Shown here: piece by piece, positions 22,589 to 34,011 of the stretch
Position numbering within the stretch: the first letter of the stretch is position 1
Layout of the letters: every line of letters begins with the position of its first letter
Translations under genes and position numbers: made by a program
Notes under the pieces: model-generated
What the model saw: only the letters and a program-made list of their open reading frames with translations
What the model was told of the DNA's origin: nothing
Database searches by the model: none
Assembly: GCF_963924675.1 (NCBI RefSeq)
Contig: NC_089221.1
Coordinates: 4,647,851 to 4,711,850 of the forward strand
Length of the DNA: 64,000 nt
Origin: Phocoena phocoena
Lineage: Eukaryota > Chordata > Mammalia > Artiodactyla > Phocoenidae
Direction of reading: 5' to 3'

Positions 22589-23340
22589 AGGGGTGTTTGT
22601 GGGACAAGCTGCAATCTCTGCCTCACAGTTGAGGGTGGTCTCAAGCCATGACTGAAATCTGTCAGCTTCCTACTCCACCAACCATTCTGTATTCCCTCAC
22701 AGTTGCATTCATACCTTCGTTCTTGAGGGATCTGATCCTTGATTACCTTTCTCTTCTTGGCTGTGGTTGCTGCAGTTTTTGCATCCTCTGTTACCATGGG
22801 CACAGAGGCACTAAGAGGCATCTTGGTGGCTCCCTGACCTCCAATATTCTTCTGGAAGCACTCTTCACAGAGGCCCTAGATCATCATGATAATCAGAGTC
22901 ATTTGTCTTTGTCAACATGGTAGCTCCTTTTTTTTTTTTTAAAACTTTTTCTGGTTCATTAATTTTTAAATTCCTTTCAGGGTCATGACAGCTAGCCATT
23001 TTAAGCCAAGTATTTGCATTTTCTGGTCCCACCAAAAAGTGGTCTGATCGGTAGAGGTCAGGAAAGGCTAGGTACCCAAGACAAGTCTGAATTCTTCACT
23101 CTCTTTCTCCATAGGATCCGTGTATTTGCAAGTCCTTAGCAATGGACCAGGGATGGAGACAGACATGGTGCACAGTCCATGGATCAGGAAGCAGTTGGCA
23201 TCTGTTTCACACTGAGGTTGCAATTTTAGGATCATACATATGGCTTGGGAGAAGGAGAATATGGGGACGGAAATTAGGTATAAAAATAGGAAGGTGAGGA
23301 AGTTGTAAGTTTTGAACGTTTTTTTCTTTATTGGCCATAC
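22589..23340. other. Unassigned sequence
   Basis: No confident family. The minus strand shows two partly open stretches (22573-22821; the non-SINE part of 23068-23580), but a stop lies between them and neither contains a domain I recognise. A T run lies at 22929-22940. An old LTR or a decayed pseudogene is possible but unproven. Confidence 0.35.
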
Positions 23341-23349
23341 GAGTATTTT

Positions 23350-23563
23350 GGGGCTTCCTCGGTGGCGCAGTGGTTGAGAGTCCGCCTGCCGATGCAGGGA
23401 ACACGGGTTCGTGCCCTGGTCCGGGAGGATCCCACATACCGCAGAGCGGCTGGGCCAGTCAGCCATGGCCGCTGGGCCTGCACATTCAGAGTCTGTGCTC
23501 CGCAATGGGAGGGGCCACAGCAGTGGGAGGCCCACGTACCGCAAAACAAACAAACAAAAAAAA
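23350..23563 (+). mobile_element. CHR-type tRNA-derived SINE, short form
   Basis: Plus-strand SINE with an intact pol III A box TGGCGCAGTGG (23363-23373) and B box GGTTCGTGCCC (23406-23416), the tRNA-unrelated body, and a CAAA-type tail. The TSD is GAGTATTTT at 23341-23349 and 23564-23572. The intact boxes and clean TSD mark it as relatively young. Confidence 0.95.
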
Positions 23564-23572
23564 GAGTATTTT

Positions 23573-25267
23573 GTAGGCAAATCTAGAGCTCAAATTGCAT
23601 CTGGAGGGTTCCCTACATGAATTAAAGAATTTAGTCCATAGGATACTTGAGATTTTGTTTTTAAGTTCAATTCTACTCTTCCCTCAATCTTGTCTGTGTC
23701 AAATATTCCCCAAGGTGGCCACTATAATTCCAATGTGTATTTCATGAAAAAGGCCATCTAGAGAGATGTACTGCATGTGTCAATCAACTAACATAAGCTC
23801 TTGAAAAAAGTCAGTATGGATGCAGACTCAGCCTGAAAGGGCCCCATGCAGCACCATTCATTATGAATGATGCATTTACAGTCATGTGTCTCTAAATTTT
23901 CCAAACTGAAGGTTTCACAACTCCAACTTCAGGCACACAGAACTAAATGAATAAATTCTTAGTACACAGAGACAAGACAGAGGAAAGTTCTTACAAAGTT
24001 TTGAAAAGGCAAACCATGTTGAAATATATTCACAAGATACTGGTCTGAGGAGACTTCCAGACCACTTTACCTGGGTCTGGCTCGAGTGATAGGGTTACTG
24101 GGTCCAGGTCAACCCTTGCCCTACAGGTTTCCTCTTATAGACAAACAACACATCGGAGGCAGGACAAGAAGCTCACAAGAGAGCCTTGTGTTAGAAGGTT
24201 AGAAGCTACGTTTTATCAAAGCACAACACTGATCAGAATTCAAAAGTCCTAGGAACCAAAATAAACCCCAAACTGAGGGACTCAGTGGAGCAGTGGAGCC
24301 CACATTTACCTTGACACTTACCTCATCATGGTAAACAAGGTGGCCTTGAACCCTTGGAAACTCAAGGGGTCTCAAATGTGCTATGGTTACTGAACCATGT
24401 GCTATGGTTCTGGTCTGAGTCAGCTAGGATCATGGCCAAACCTTAGTGGTACCTCCCCTTGTTGAAGCCTTCAGGCCAGCTGCCACCAGGTACACACCTA
24501 CAGCTGAGACTTAGGTTTATGGAGCTTTCTGCACACCCCAGTGTGAAGGAGCTGGGAGGGGCTATTGGATTTGGGCTCATTCTGGGAGATCCTCAGTAGG
24601 GTTTGTGAAAGTGGGGTGGAGTTCTGGATAGGATGTTGTCAAAAAGTGGGGACAATTTTGTGATTGCATATCTTAAATTTTTTCCAGGAGGGAGGAGTTT
24701 TGAGTTTTCACTGGTAAGCATCACTCAGGTCAGAAGAGGGGATGTGCCATGGTTTGATGGCATGAGAGTTGCCTTTGTCTCTGTCTTGTTCAATATATAG
24801 TCTTGGAGTGATCTTATCCAGACACTGCTTACATTCTCAGAACTTTGTTTATGTTCACTTGAGAACATCATGGTTCAGCTGCCAGCAAGGCTGTTTTTCA
24901 GTTTCTTGGGATCCACACAGTTTTTTATTTTATTGAGAACAGAGAGAAGTTGATTATTGAAGTCACTCACTCCAATAGAATTCTTCCTGGAATAGTCTTT
25001 GGGTCTTTCCTCTCTTGGATAGTTGTTATCATTGATAGGCAATGTGAGTATGTCCAGAACTAATGTCAAACACAATTTCACAATTGCACACTGAAAAGAC
25101 TTTAAAATGCTAAGAATTAAGAATGCGTATAATTCCAAAGAAATTGAGCTTGTGTAGGTGAGCATTTTATTCATCACATGTGTGCAAGAGATCAAGTTCC
25201 CACAGCTAAAATGATGCACAGGACAAGTACGATGGCTCAATATGGCTTGGCCTGATTTATACAGAAA
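23573..25267. other. Unassigned sequence, containing a 121-codon open frame
   Basis: No confident repeat. The minus strand has an open frame at 24875-25240 with a hydrophobic stretch in its middle (about residues 35-70) and a lysine-rich, hydrophilic C-terminal third with one cysteine. I do not recognise the protein, no upstream promoter or flanking exon is visible, and a frame this long can arise by chance in 64 kb, so it is not called as a gene. Confidence 0.4.
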
Positions 25268-25280
25268 TGTTCCTGAGTTT

Positions 25281-25578
25281 GTTTGTTTTAATAACTTTAT
25301 TTATTTATTTATTTGTTTAGGCTGTGTTGGGTCTTCATTTCTGCGCGAGGGATTTCTCTAGTGGTGAGTGGGGGCCACTCTTCATCGCGGTACACGGGCC
25401 TTTCACTGTCGCGGCCTCTCTTGTTGCGGAGCACAGGCTCCAGACGTGCAGGCTCAGTAGCTGTGGCTCACAGGCCCAGTTGCTCCGCAGCACGTGGGAT
25501 CCTCCCAGACCAGGGCTCGAACCTGTGTCCCCTGCATTGGCAGGCAGACTCTCAACCACTGCGCCACCAGGGAAGCCC
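25281..25578 (-). mobile_element. CHR-type SINE, intermediate form
   Basis: Minus-strand SINE that has the long-form tail (GGCTGTGTTGGGTCTTC on the plus strand) but a body like the short form (GGTACACGGGCC, then the head with GGGCTCGAACCTGTG, which is a B box in reverse). The TSD is a perfect 13 bp, TGTTCCTGAGTTT, at 25268-25280 and 25579-25591. It looks structurally intermediate between the copy at 20317-20608 and the short copies. Confidence 0.93.
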
Positions 25579-25787
25579 TGTTCCTGAGTTTTTAAACAAG
25601 CTCTGGATCTGATCCAAGATGTGATGACTCTTTGAGGCTTTTCTAGATTCAATAATTCACTGGATAACCATAGTGTTTTCTCTTCACCCTTTTGTCCAGA
25701 ATTTTTGACCTTAATGTCCCATCAAACTCATTCACATGTTTTTTTTTTCTTTTTTTCTAAATCACATTTCTCTAAATAGGATCCTTG

Positions 25788-25960
25788 GACCCCATGTTTT
25801 AAACACCAAGAGTATCTGTTAAAAATGCACATAATTGGGCCTTATCCCAAAACTGCTATGTGATAATCTCTAGGGATTTTAGAGTCTTGCAATTTTTCAA
25901 GGCCCCTCCTGGTTATTAGAAGGTGCACCAAAATTTGGAATCCTTAGCTTTATACAATCC
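25788..25960 (+). mobile_element. MER5A-like nonautonomous hAT (Charlie) remnant
   Basis: Plus-strand matches in order: ATCTGTTAAAAATGCACATA, GGGCCTTATCCCAAAACTGC, ATAATCTCTAGGGATTTTAG, GGCCCCTCCTGGT and GGTGCACCAAAATTTGG. This is the order of MER5-type elements. Terminal inverted repeats are not clear. Confidence 0.6.
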
Positions 25961-27430
25961 GGTCCACTGAATGCGTCATAATTTTAGACAAGGAAACGCC
26001 GAGACTGCACTTGAAATTTGCTCTATCTTTTTTATGAAGGGCTTCCTCTACTTATGTTTGGGGTCCCCATCTTTTCTCCAGATCTTTAGAGCCTCTTTAT
26101 TTTCCACTGACATTGTTTCCTCCCAAACCCCACCCAAAGTTCCCCATCCCATTTGTCTCTTCACTGATTGTCATTTCTTTTTTGTGGGTTCACCTCCAGG
26201 AACTCATGGCAGATTTTAATGATTGATAACTGTATGTGGTTACTGGTTCACCTGAGAATGCCTACCTTTAATGAAGACAGACAAGGAAATAGATATTGCC
26301 ATTACTGTGAGTCAATTTCTAAGAAGGGGAGTTTTTCAGAACTTTGAGTTGCAAGCTCTGGGGAACAAGTAATTTGCCTAAAGATGACATCAACTTTGAT
26401 ATCCACAACACTCAGGTCCTCATCCACCCTCATGCCCAGGTGGCCATTTCATAGAGAAAGATCTGGTAACAGTGGTTGTGGCATTTGTTGATCTGACTGG
26501 ACCCCCATAATCCTGTGGGTTTCTCCTGGTGTCCATGCCTGCCATTCACACTGACTTTTCCTACAGGTCATCGTCTGTGGAGATGTGTTAATGAAAATGA
26601 CCAACTGATGTGTGTGGCTTCTTTGAGCTGGTCTGAGAGCAGAGACACTGTGTGTGTGGCCCTCAGAAGAAGTGCGCCCTGATTTTTCCCCTGACAGAGC
26701 GTGTATCTCTCCATGTCATCTCCTTATTGCAAGTTCAGAGGCAGATGGAGGTACAGGCTGAGGGAAGTAGTTGTTTTGTTCAGCAGGAGATAATTTGCAG
26801 ATGGCTGTATGGGAAGCTCACACCTATTGTAAGAGGATCTCGTCTGATCTGTTCCCCAGGGAACAGATTGGTGGATTTAAGGAGAGGGATTGCTCAGACA
26901 TTCATTATCAAAGAACCTGGGAATTTGTTTGACACAGAGAAACATCAGCTTTTGTGCTCCAGGTGAACTTTCCAAAGTAGCATTTATTTCTTTCTTATAT
27001 CTGTTATGCCACGTTGTCTGTGCTGTCTGCAACTGACAAATATTTTTTTTCTGTCTATGACCAATGTCTTAGAGAGGTTTCCTAACAGGTTATGTCCCAT
27101 TTCTCCAATTTCTGTTCTTCCTACAATTTCCCTCCCTCGTCAGGTCACACAGAGTCCGCATACCTGTGCATATTTTCTCACCTGTAGAGAATGATTGCTT
27201 TCATTGTACACTGATGTTTGGGTGTGTGTGTCAGCACTGCTTCCCCTGGGGAACAGAGGATGATGTGCTGCCCTTCGGCTCAGCCTTCGGGATGGCCCAC
27301 AGCAGGGAGGTCACACCTGTTCCCAGAAACAAGGGCCCCATCTCCTTCTATTCTCAAGCATCAGGATCCTTCCCTGCAGTTGGGTCTGGAAACTGCCTGG
27401 ACATGGGTTAAACCGATGCTATCTCAGGAG
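25961..27430. other. Unassigned sequence
   Basis: No confident repeat or gene. A 104-codon plus-strand frame at 26652-26966 shows no domain I recognise. A short GTGTGTGT run lies near 27222. Confidence 0.35.
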
Positions 27431-27920
27431 TGATAACCAGCCTCCAAGATGGGCTGCAATGAATCCTGTCTCCTTGCTTTCACACCCCTGTGAATCCTCT
27501 CCCGTATCATATGAGGGCTGTGACCAGCTGCATATGGTGGAAGTAATGGTGTCTCTTCCCAAGTGAGGTTATAAGATGACTTGGGCTCTCATCTGGCTCT
27601 TTCCCTCTCTCTTAGGTTACTTGCTCTGGGAAGGGCCAGCTGCCATGTTGTGAGAAGCCCCAGGGAGAGGCCACATGGTGAGGAGCTCAAGTCTCTGACC
27701 TACAGCCAGCAGGGGATTGAGGTCTGTCAACAGTCATGGGAGTGAGCTTGGAAGCAGCCCTGGCTGAATCCTGAGATGACTGCTGCCCCAGCCACAGGGA
27801 AGACCCTCAGCCAGGACCACCCAATCCTGGATTCCTGATCCACAGACACTGAGGGAGGACCTGTTGAAGCCTCTAAGTTTGAGAGTGATTTGTTACACAC
27901 CATGGATGACTAATATACCA
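27431..27920 (+). mobile_element. MaLR-like LTR
   Basis: A 490-bp plus-strand unit starting TGATAACCAGCCTCCAAGAT and ending near CTAATATACCA, so it has TG...CA ends. Inside are CTCTCTTAGGTTACTTGCTC, CAGCTGCCATGTTGTGAG, AGATGACTGCTGCCCCAGCC and a final AAGCCTCTAAGTTTGAGAGTG, in MLT1-family order. No TSD is clear. Confidence 0.65.
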
Positions 27921-28074
27921 ACACTCCGACCTTGTGTCCTTAGGTCTCAGTTTGTTCAAACCATTTACCTTTGAGACACAATTCCCAGACTAATTGATAT
28001 GGAAGGATGATGTTGCCATGACTTCTATTTGTTACTGAGTCTTATCGTGTATGTAATTCTTCTGCCAGGAGATC
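27921..28074. other. Short unassigned spacer
   Basis: Possibly part of the L2 that follows; nothing definite. Confidence 0.3.
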
Positions 28075-28136
28075 CAACACACAGAAGGGTGTCTGGCAAT
28101 AGGAAAGGCCCAGTAAATATTTGCTGCATTAATGAT
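28075..28136 (+). mobile_element. L2 3' end fragment
   Basis: GTGTCTGGCAATAGGAAAGG then CCCAGTAAATATTTGCTGCA matches the 3' end of L2, where the consensus has a TGGCACATAGTAGGT block and AATAAATATTTGTTGAA. Short and old. Confidence 0.5.
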
Positions 28137-29204
28137 ACAAAGATTCACAAGATCAAACCTCCAATCAGACTCCAAGAAAACCACTCAATCTGAAAGAATA
28201 TTGACAAGAATGTGTCATAAGTTAAATGATAAGTAAGTACTAAATGGTGCTCCACAAGGCTCATGAAATTCTACAGTTTCCCAATACCGTCTCTATCCCG
28301 GGTCCCACTGTTCCTCTGAGGTAGTCCTTCATGGAGAGTTTGGTTCCACTCTAGGTGGTGAGGACTCACCTGATGGCTTTCTACCTGGGCTTCAGTCATT
28401 CCTCCAGCTTGGTCTTCCTTGTTGGCTTCCTTCCATGTCTGGGAGACACAGTGTTCCACTCAAGTCACCTGATGTGGCTCTTCCTGACAGGAGCCACAAC
28501 TCTAGCTATAATGTACTGGACATGTATACCCTTCTTTGGGGTTGATTTTAGTGTCACTTATTAACCACCACCCTCACAGTGTGATACCACCCATCACCTT
28601 TGACATTCAGCTTCTGACCTGGGCTTCAAGAAAATTATCAGCACTAACTCTTTAAGCAGAAGAGAAGATGGTTACTTTACCTCAGCCCTGCTGTGCTGCC
28701 TGCATCCTCTACAGAGAAGGAGGTTTCTCTACCCCAGCTGACCACTTCCCGTGTATCCAGGGGTTGGCATGGCATCTGATGCTCCTCTGGGTCATGGGTA
28801 GGCACAGTCTGACCGTGCCTGCTGCTTAACCACTGTTTATGTCTACTTTCACCTACTACAGCAGCAGTGAGTAAATGCAACAGAGCCTGTAGGGCCTGCC
28901 AGAATGAAACTACTTACTATCTGGAGCTTTATGGGGAAAATTTCCCAACCCCTGCTATTTAGATCAGTGGATGCCAGAAATTTACATTTTACAGAACTAT
29001 TAACGAAGTGAGACTGGCAAATATGACTATAATAGTCACAAAACAACTAACACACCAGCATTTTAATATTACAAGGAAATTCAGTACTTAAGAAGGTAAT
29101 GAATAAATTTAATTAGCAATCCACCAGAGCCCTGGATTTTCTCATATTTAATGCTTCTAACCGATAAAAACATCACCCAAGCCCAACTCTGTTGCATCAA
29201 AAAA
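28137..29204. other. Unassigned sequence
   Basis: No gene or confident repeat recognised. Confidence 0.4.
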
Positions 29205-29439
29205 GATAGTTTGGGGTTGACATGTTCACACTGCTATATTTAAAATAGATAACCAACAAAGACCTACTGTATAGCACAGGGAACTCTGCTTAATATTCTG
29301 TAATAACCCAAATGGGAAAATAATTTGAAAAAGAATAAATACATGTGTATGTATAACTGAATCACTTTGTTGTACACCTGAAACTAAAAACAACATTATT
29401 AATCAACTATATTCCAACATAAAATAAAAATCTAAAGAA
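29205..29439 (+). mobile_element. L1 3' UTR tail fragment
   Basis: Plus-strand 3' end of the older cetartiodactyl L1 subfamily: TTTAAAATAGATAACCAACA, CTGTATAGCACAGGGAACTC, GTATAACTGAATCACTTTG, GTACACCTGAAACTA and an A-rich tail. It is about 230 bp and starts at nearly the same L1 position as the copies at 33768 and 51972. Confidence 0.88.
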
Positions 29440-29550
29440 AGATCATTAGAATTTTAATTAATACATCAGAGGGTGAGTCCCAGCCTTTCTCCTTTCCATT
29501 GGGTGAGCTGAATAAGTCAACTGGGTTCCATGACCTCACATTCACCCTAT

Positions 29551-29592
29551 AGGAAGGAAGGCAGGAAGGAAAGAAAGAAGGAAGGAAGGAAA
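29551..29592 (+). repeat. (GGAA)n tetranucleotide repeat
   Basis: Imperfect GGAA/GAAA array, interrupted by GGCA and AAGA units. Confidence 0.93.
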
Positions 29593-30097
29593 CTCACAGG
29601 GATGGAGAGTTACCTTGTGTTAGTCATTGTGCTATTTTATTTTTGTTCCAGCATTTTTGTAAATGAGGTAAGTAAGGCTGAGAGAGGATGGATCAGTAAC
29701 TGCTGTTATATATAGAGAATAGGCTCAACTGGGAACAGAAGGAAGTTCTGCTCACTGGAAGCCTATACTCTACTGCACCTCAGCCTCTCAGAGGAAAGAA
29801 ATGAGGTAGCCCTGGCAAGTCCAGGTGATGCGTGAGACCAGGAGTAGCCCTTTACCTGAAATGGAGTAATCACCTAGTCCACCCTGTCATGTGATCAATG
29901 AGAGAGCCCCTGCCAGCCAGTGATGGGGTTCACTTCTGGTGCTCCTGCCAGGTCTGTACAGGGAGTTTGAGGAGAGGGAGAGCAAAGAGAGCTGGTGCCG
30001 GGTGGCCCTACTCCCACTCAGAGAGAATGGGGTAGCCAGGGATGGGTAGTGCAGAATGTAAGTCATGAAAGGACATAGAAATCTGAATGACCCTTCA
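29593..30097. other. Unassigned sequence
   Basis: No gene or repeat recognised. Confidence 0.4.
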
Positions 30098-30731
30098 GAG
30101 CTCCCATGCACTGCTGGTAGGAATGTAAAATGTGCAGCTGCTCTAGAAAACGGTCTGGCAGTTCCTCAAGCAATTAAACATGTGCGACCCAGAAATCCCT
30201 CTCCTATACCCCAGAGAAATGAACACACCTACCCCACAGAAACTTGTACACTAATATTTATAACAGCATTACTCATAACACCCAAAGATGGAAACAACAC
30301 AAGTGTCCATCAGTGGACAGAACAAAATGTGGTCTATCCATACAATATAATATCATTCAGCCATAAAAAGGAATGAAGTCCTGATACATGGTACAACGTG
30401 GATGAACCTTGAAAACATTATGCTAAATGCAAGAGACCAGTCACAGAAGAACGCATGCTATATGAGTCCTTGTATGCAAAACATCCAGAATAGGCAAATC
30501 TATAGATACAGAGAGTAGATTGATGGTTGGCAAAGGACGGGGGATGGAGGAGAGGGGATGGGGGTGATAAATAAAGGGTATGGATTTTCTTTCTGAGGTG
30601 ATGAAAATGTATTAAAAGTGCCCGTGATGATGGTTGCATATGTCTGTGAATATACCAGAAACCATCGAACGACTTTTCATGAGCAAATTGTGTGGTATGC
30701 GAATTATAACTCAATAAAGCTGTTAAAAATA
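30098..30731 (+). mobile_element. Old L1 (L1M-type) 3' end
   Basis: Plus-strand L1 from the end of ORF2 (CTGCTGGTAGGAATGTAAAA; AATATTTATAACAGCATTAC; ACAAGTGTCCATCAGTGGAC; CATAAAAAGGAATGAAGTCC) into the 3' UTR with ATATACCAGAAACCATCGAA and TATAACTCAATAAAGCTG. A 103-codon frame (30065-30376) is the remnant of the ORF2 C-terminus. Confidence 0.9.
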
Positions 30732-31059
30732 TTCATGATCATAACTCTGCCTCTCTCTCCACCTTCCCTGCTCTACTGCTCACACTTCTAGGTTTTAATC
30801 TGGAAATAACTTTGAGGATGTAGAGAAACTATGTGTCTGCCTGTTCCCTGTCACCATTCCCTCCCACACATAGAGAGCACATCTACTTAGCTGAAAATAG
30901 CAGGGTCTGGGAAACATTAGCTCCCAAACCTTCAAATATACGCTTTCTTTGTGTCCTTTAATCAGTACTTGTCAGCAACAATGAAAGTAGCGGCTGAGAA
31001 ACAGTCATTATGAAAAATCAGAGTAGTACACTAACAATCCATGCGACTCTATCCCAGCA

Positions 31060-31500
31060 TCTCCCCTGTACCAGGCTGGGAGATAATTAAGTTGGATGCT
31101 GTGCAGGGGTTTGAAAGGAAAACCACCGCGATTTCCCGGGAGCAGGTCTGTTCAGGCTCCCCCTGCTAGGAAGTCTACTTTACAAAGAGCCTGAAGGTCA
31201 TGAGCCTCTTTCATGGTCTCTCTGCCCTCGACTAAATGTTCTGTAAATAATTAGACGTTAAAGGCTTGGAAATAATCAAGCCGCCATATTCCACGGGTAG
31301 AAGACTAATTGGCAGAACTTGGTCTTGCCGATCATTAAATCCCGAGTCTGAAATGCCCGAGAGGGGGAGGAGAGACTGGAATTCTTATCTAATACTGATA
31401 TTTATAGCCCTTTGTTTTCCCAGGAGCAGATGTCTTCCACTCTGTGGACATAAATTCAGAGTCTTTTAATTTCACATTCCTATCCACAAATTATTTAAGC
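31060..31500. other. Repeat-poor block, candidate conserved noncoding element
   Basis: No transposon can be recognised. The sequence has balanced composition, several CpGs, and TAAT-type core motifs (GATAATTAAGTTGG near 31081, AAATAATTAGACGTTAAAG near 31246, GGAAATAATCAAG near 31268), as in many vertebrate developmental enhancers. No open frame of note. Conservation cannot be tested here, so this is a guess from composition. Confidence 0.3.
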
Positions 31501-31772
31501 ACTAGGGCTCTTCTATAAGCAATGTTACCTTAAAAAAAAAAATCAAAGGACTGAATACTGCCAAAGTTAAATATGAAACCTGGAAGCTGTTGAGGCACAA
31601 AGGGGGCTGTGCTCCCCTGAGGGTGTCAGGATCTCATGAATATTCATGACCCACCTCGACTCAGGAGGGACCTGCACTACTGCACAGAACCCAGATGATG
31701 AGCACCCCTAACCTGAGAAGCCTGGAGGGGGCAGCCCCATCTTGTTAGGTCCCAGCCTTAATTGTCTCTCTC

Positions 31773-32851
31773 TTTTTTTTTTTTTTTAACATCTTTATTG
31801 AAGTATAATTGCTCTACAATGGCGTGTTAGTTTCTACTTTATAACAAAGTGAATCAGCTATATATATAAATATGTCCCCATATCCCCTCCCTCTTGTGTC
31901 TCCCTCACACCCTCCCTATCCCACCCCTCTAGGTGGTCACAAAGCACCGAGCTGATCTCCCTGTGCTATGCGGCTGCTTCTCACTAGCTATCTATTTTAC
32001 ATTTGGTAGTGTATATATGTCCATGTCACTCTCTCACTTCGTCCCAGCTTACCCTTCCCGCCCCCCATGTCCTCAAGTCCATTCTCTATGTCTGCGTCTT
32101 TATTCTGCCCTGCCACTAGGTTCATCAGTACCAATTTTTTAGATTCCATATATATGTGTTAGGATACGGTATTTGTTTTTCTCTTTCTGACTTACTTCAC
32201 TCTGTATGACAAACTCTAGGTCCATCACTACAAATAACTCAATTTCATTCCTTTTAATGGCTGAGTAATATTCCATTGTATATATGTGAATATATACGCC
32301 ACCTCTTCTTCATCCATTCATCTGTCAATCGACACTTAGGTTGCTTCCATGTCTTGGCTATTGTTAATAATGCTGCAGTGAACACTGGGGTACATGTCCC
32401 TTTTTGAATTCTGGTTTTCTCAGGGTATATGCCCAGTAGTGGGATTGCTGGGTTGTATGGTAGTTCTATTTTTAGTTTTTTAAGGAACCTCCATACTGTT
32501 CTCCATAGTGACTGTATCAATTTACATTCCCACCAACAGTGCAGGAGAGTTCCCTTTTCACCACACCCTCTCTAGCATTTATTGTTTGTAGATTTTTTTG
32601 ATGAAGGCCATTCTGACCGGTGTGAGGTGTTACTTCATTTTAGTTTTGCTATGCATTTCTCTAATGATTAGTGACGTTGAGCATCCTTTCATGTGTTTGT
32701 GGGCAATCTGTATATCTTCTTTGGAGAAATGTCTATTAGGTCTTCTGCTCATATTTGGACTGGGTTGTTTGTTTTTTTGATATTGAGCTGCATGGGCTGC
32801 CTTGTATATTTTGGAGGTTAATCCTTTGTCAGTTGCTTTGTTTGCAAATAT
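31773..32851 (-). mobile_element. Young 5'-truncated L1
   Basis: A 1.08-kb minus-strand L1. The poly(A) tail is the T run at 31773-31787 and the 5' truncation is at TTTGCAAATA (32841-32850). It includes the ORF2 C-terminal region (open piece 32254-32520) and the full 3' UTR. The frame is broken, and several positions (TATA-rich 31860-31870; 32280-32300) have drifted. I did not find a convincing TSD; the right flank AGAAAAGAAAG does not repeat the left. Confidence 0.94.
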
Positions 32852-33750
32852 CAGAAAAGAAAGTCTGGGTTTGTTTTATTCCTTCTTCCTCAGAGTTTTT
32901 ATGAACATCGATAAGATCAATACCTGGATTGTGCTGTAAGTCTCCTGAGACAAGACCTGAGATTAATATTAGCAATTGTCATTTTAAAGACCGATCTCCC
33001 AACCACTTTTGACAGTCGGTCTAATGATTCACTTTCAGCCTGACCAGCCAAACTCTTCCAAAATCGATTTAGAATCCAGTCTGCTGAAAAATATATCTGG
33101 CAATTTAGAATATCTTTTAAGGGAATTAGAGACATCTAAAGGCATGAACAATTTTACCTGCCCAAAGGGAAACTCTGATAATGGCCCCTGTCACCTGTGT
33201 CTCCCACAGGGTTAGAAAGGAGGGAAGAGGCATCACTGACACCTTCCACATCACCACGCTCCATAACCTGGTGCGAGGTGATCGATCTCTCTATGGATTG
33301 ATTTTCCTAAGAGTCTGAGAAGTGAGGATCATAAATTCTAATTTACAGATAGGAGGAGAGGATTTGTTTTTATTTTTATTTTTGAGATACAAATGCTGTG
33401 ATAGTAATACCTCACCTCACATTAGCAGAGAATTTACAGTTGTTAACATATTTTCATGTGATTTTTAAGGAACTAACTAACAAATAAATCATTTGGGAAA
33501 ATAATTAGGTAGAGAATAGTTAGGGAAAGTAATATCATTCCTAATTTAGAAAGGAGGAGAAAGACTCAAAAAAAAAAAAAAAATCCCAGAGTTTGTCAAC
33601 GCCACCTATAAAAGACAAAGCAAACAGCAGAGACTGGTGTTCAGCCCTCTGGCCCTGGCCTTGGCCACACCTGGCCAGAGCCCAGCACACAGACCACCCA
33701 GCCTTTCACCAGAGGGCCGTAGCTGACACTTACACTGGATCCTCTCCCTC
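32852..33750. other. Unassigned sequence, partly repeat-poor
   Basis: 32880-33210 shows no repeat and might be the other side of a conserved block split by the L1. 33360-33580 is AT-rich with an A run at 33569-33585 and may hold an old SINE or LINE end I cannot name. Confidence 0.35.
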
Positions 33751-33767
33751 TAAAGTGGCACCACTGA

Positions 33768-33994
33768 GGGATAAATTAGGAGTTTGGGATTAACATACAC
33801 ACACTACTATGTATAAAATAGATAACCAACAAGGACCTACTGTATAGCACAGGGAACTATACTCAATATTTTACAATAACCTGTAAGGGAAAAGAATATA
33901 CATATATATGTAAACTGAATCACTTTGCTGTACACCTGAAACTAGCACAACATTGTAAATCAACTGTACTTCAATAAAAAATAAATTAGAAAAA
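33768..33994 (+). mobile_element. L1 3' UTR tail fragment with TSD
   Basis: A 227-bp plus-strand copy of the older L1 3' end, with CTACTGTATAGCACAGGGAA, GAATCACTTTGCTGTACACC, TTGTAAATCAACTG and an A-rich tail. The TSD is 17 bp: TAAAGTGGCACCACTGA at 33751-33767 and TAAAGTGGCACTACTGA at 33995-34011, one mismatch. The TSD shows that this short piece was itself the inserted unit and is not an eroded remnant of a longer copy. Confidence 0.95.
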
Positions 33995-34011
33995 TAAAGT
34001 GGCACTACTGA

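Noticed and set aside
23350..23440. tRNA gene suggested by intact A and B boxes
   Set aside because: It is the tRNA-derived head of a SINE followed by the SINE body and tail; no cloverleaf with a proper anticodon and acceptor stem is supported.
23068..23580. 170-codon minus-strand open frame
   Set aside because: Its first half is a read through the SINE at 23350-23563 in reverse; the rest has no recognisable domain and ends in a stop before the next open stretch.
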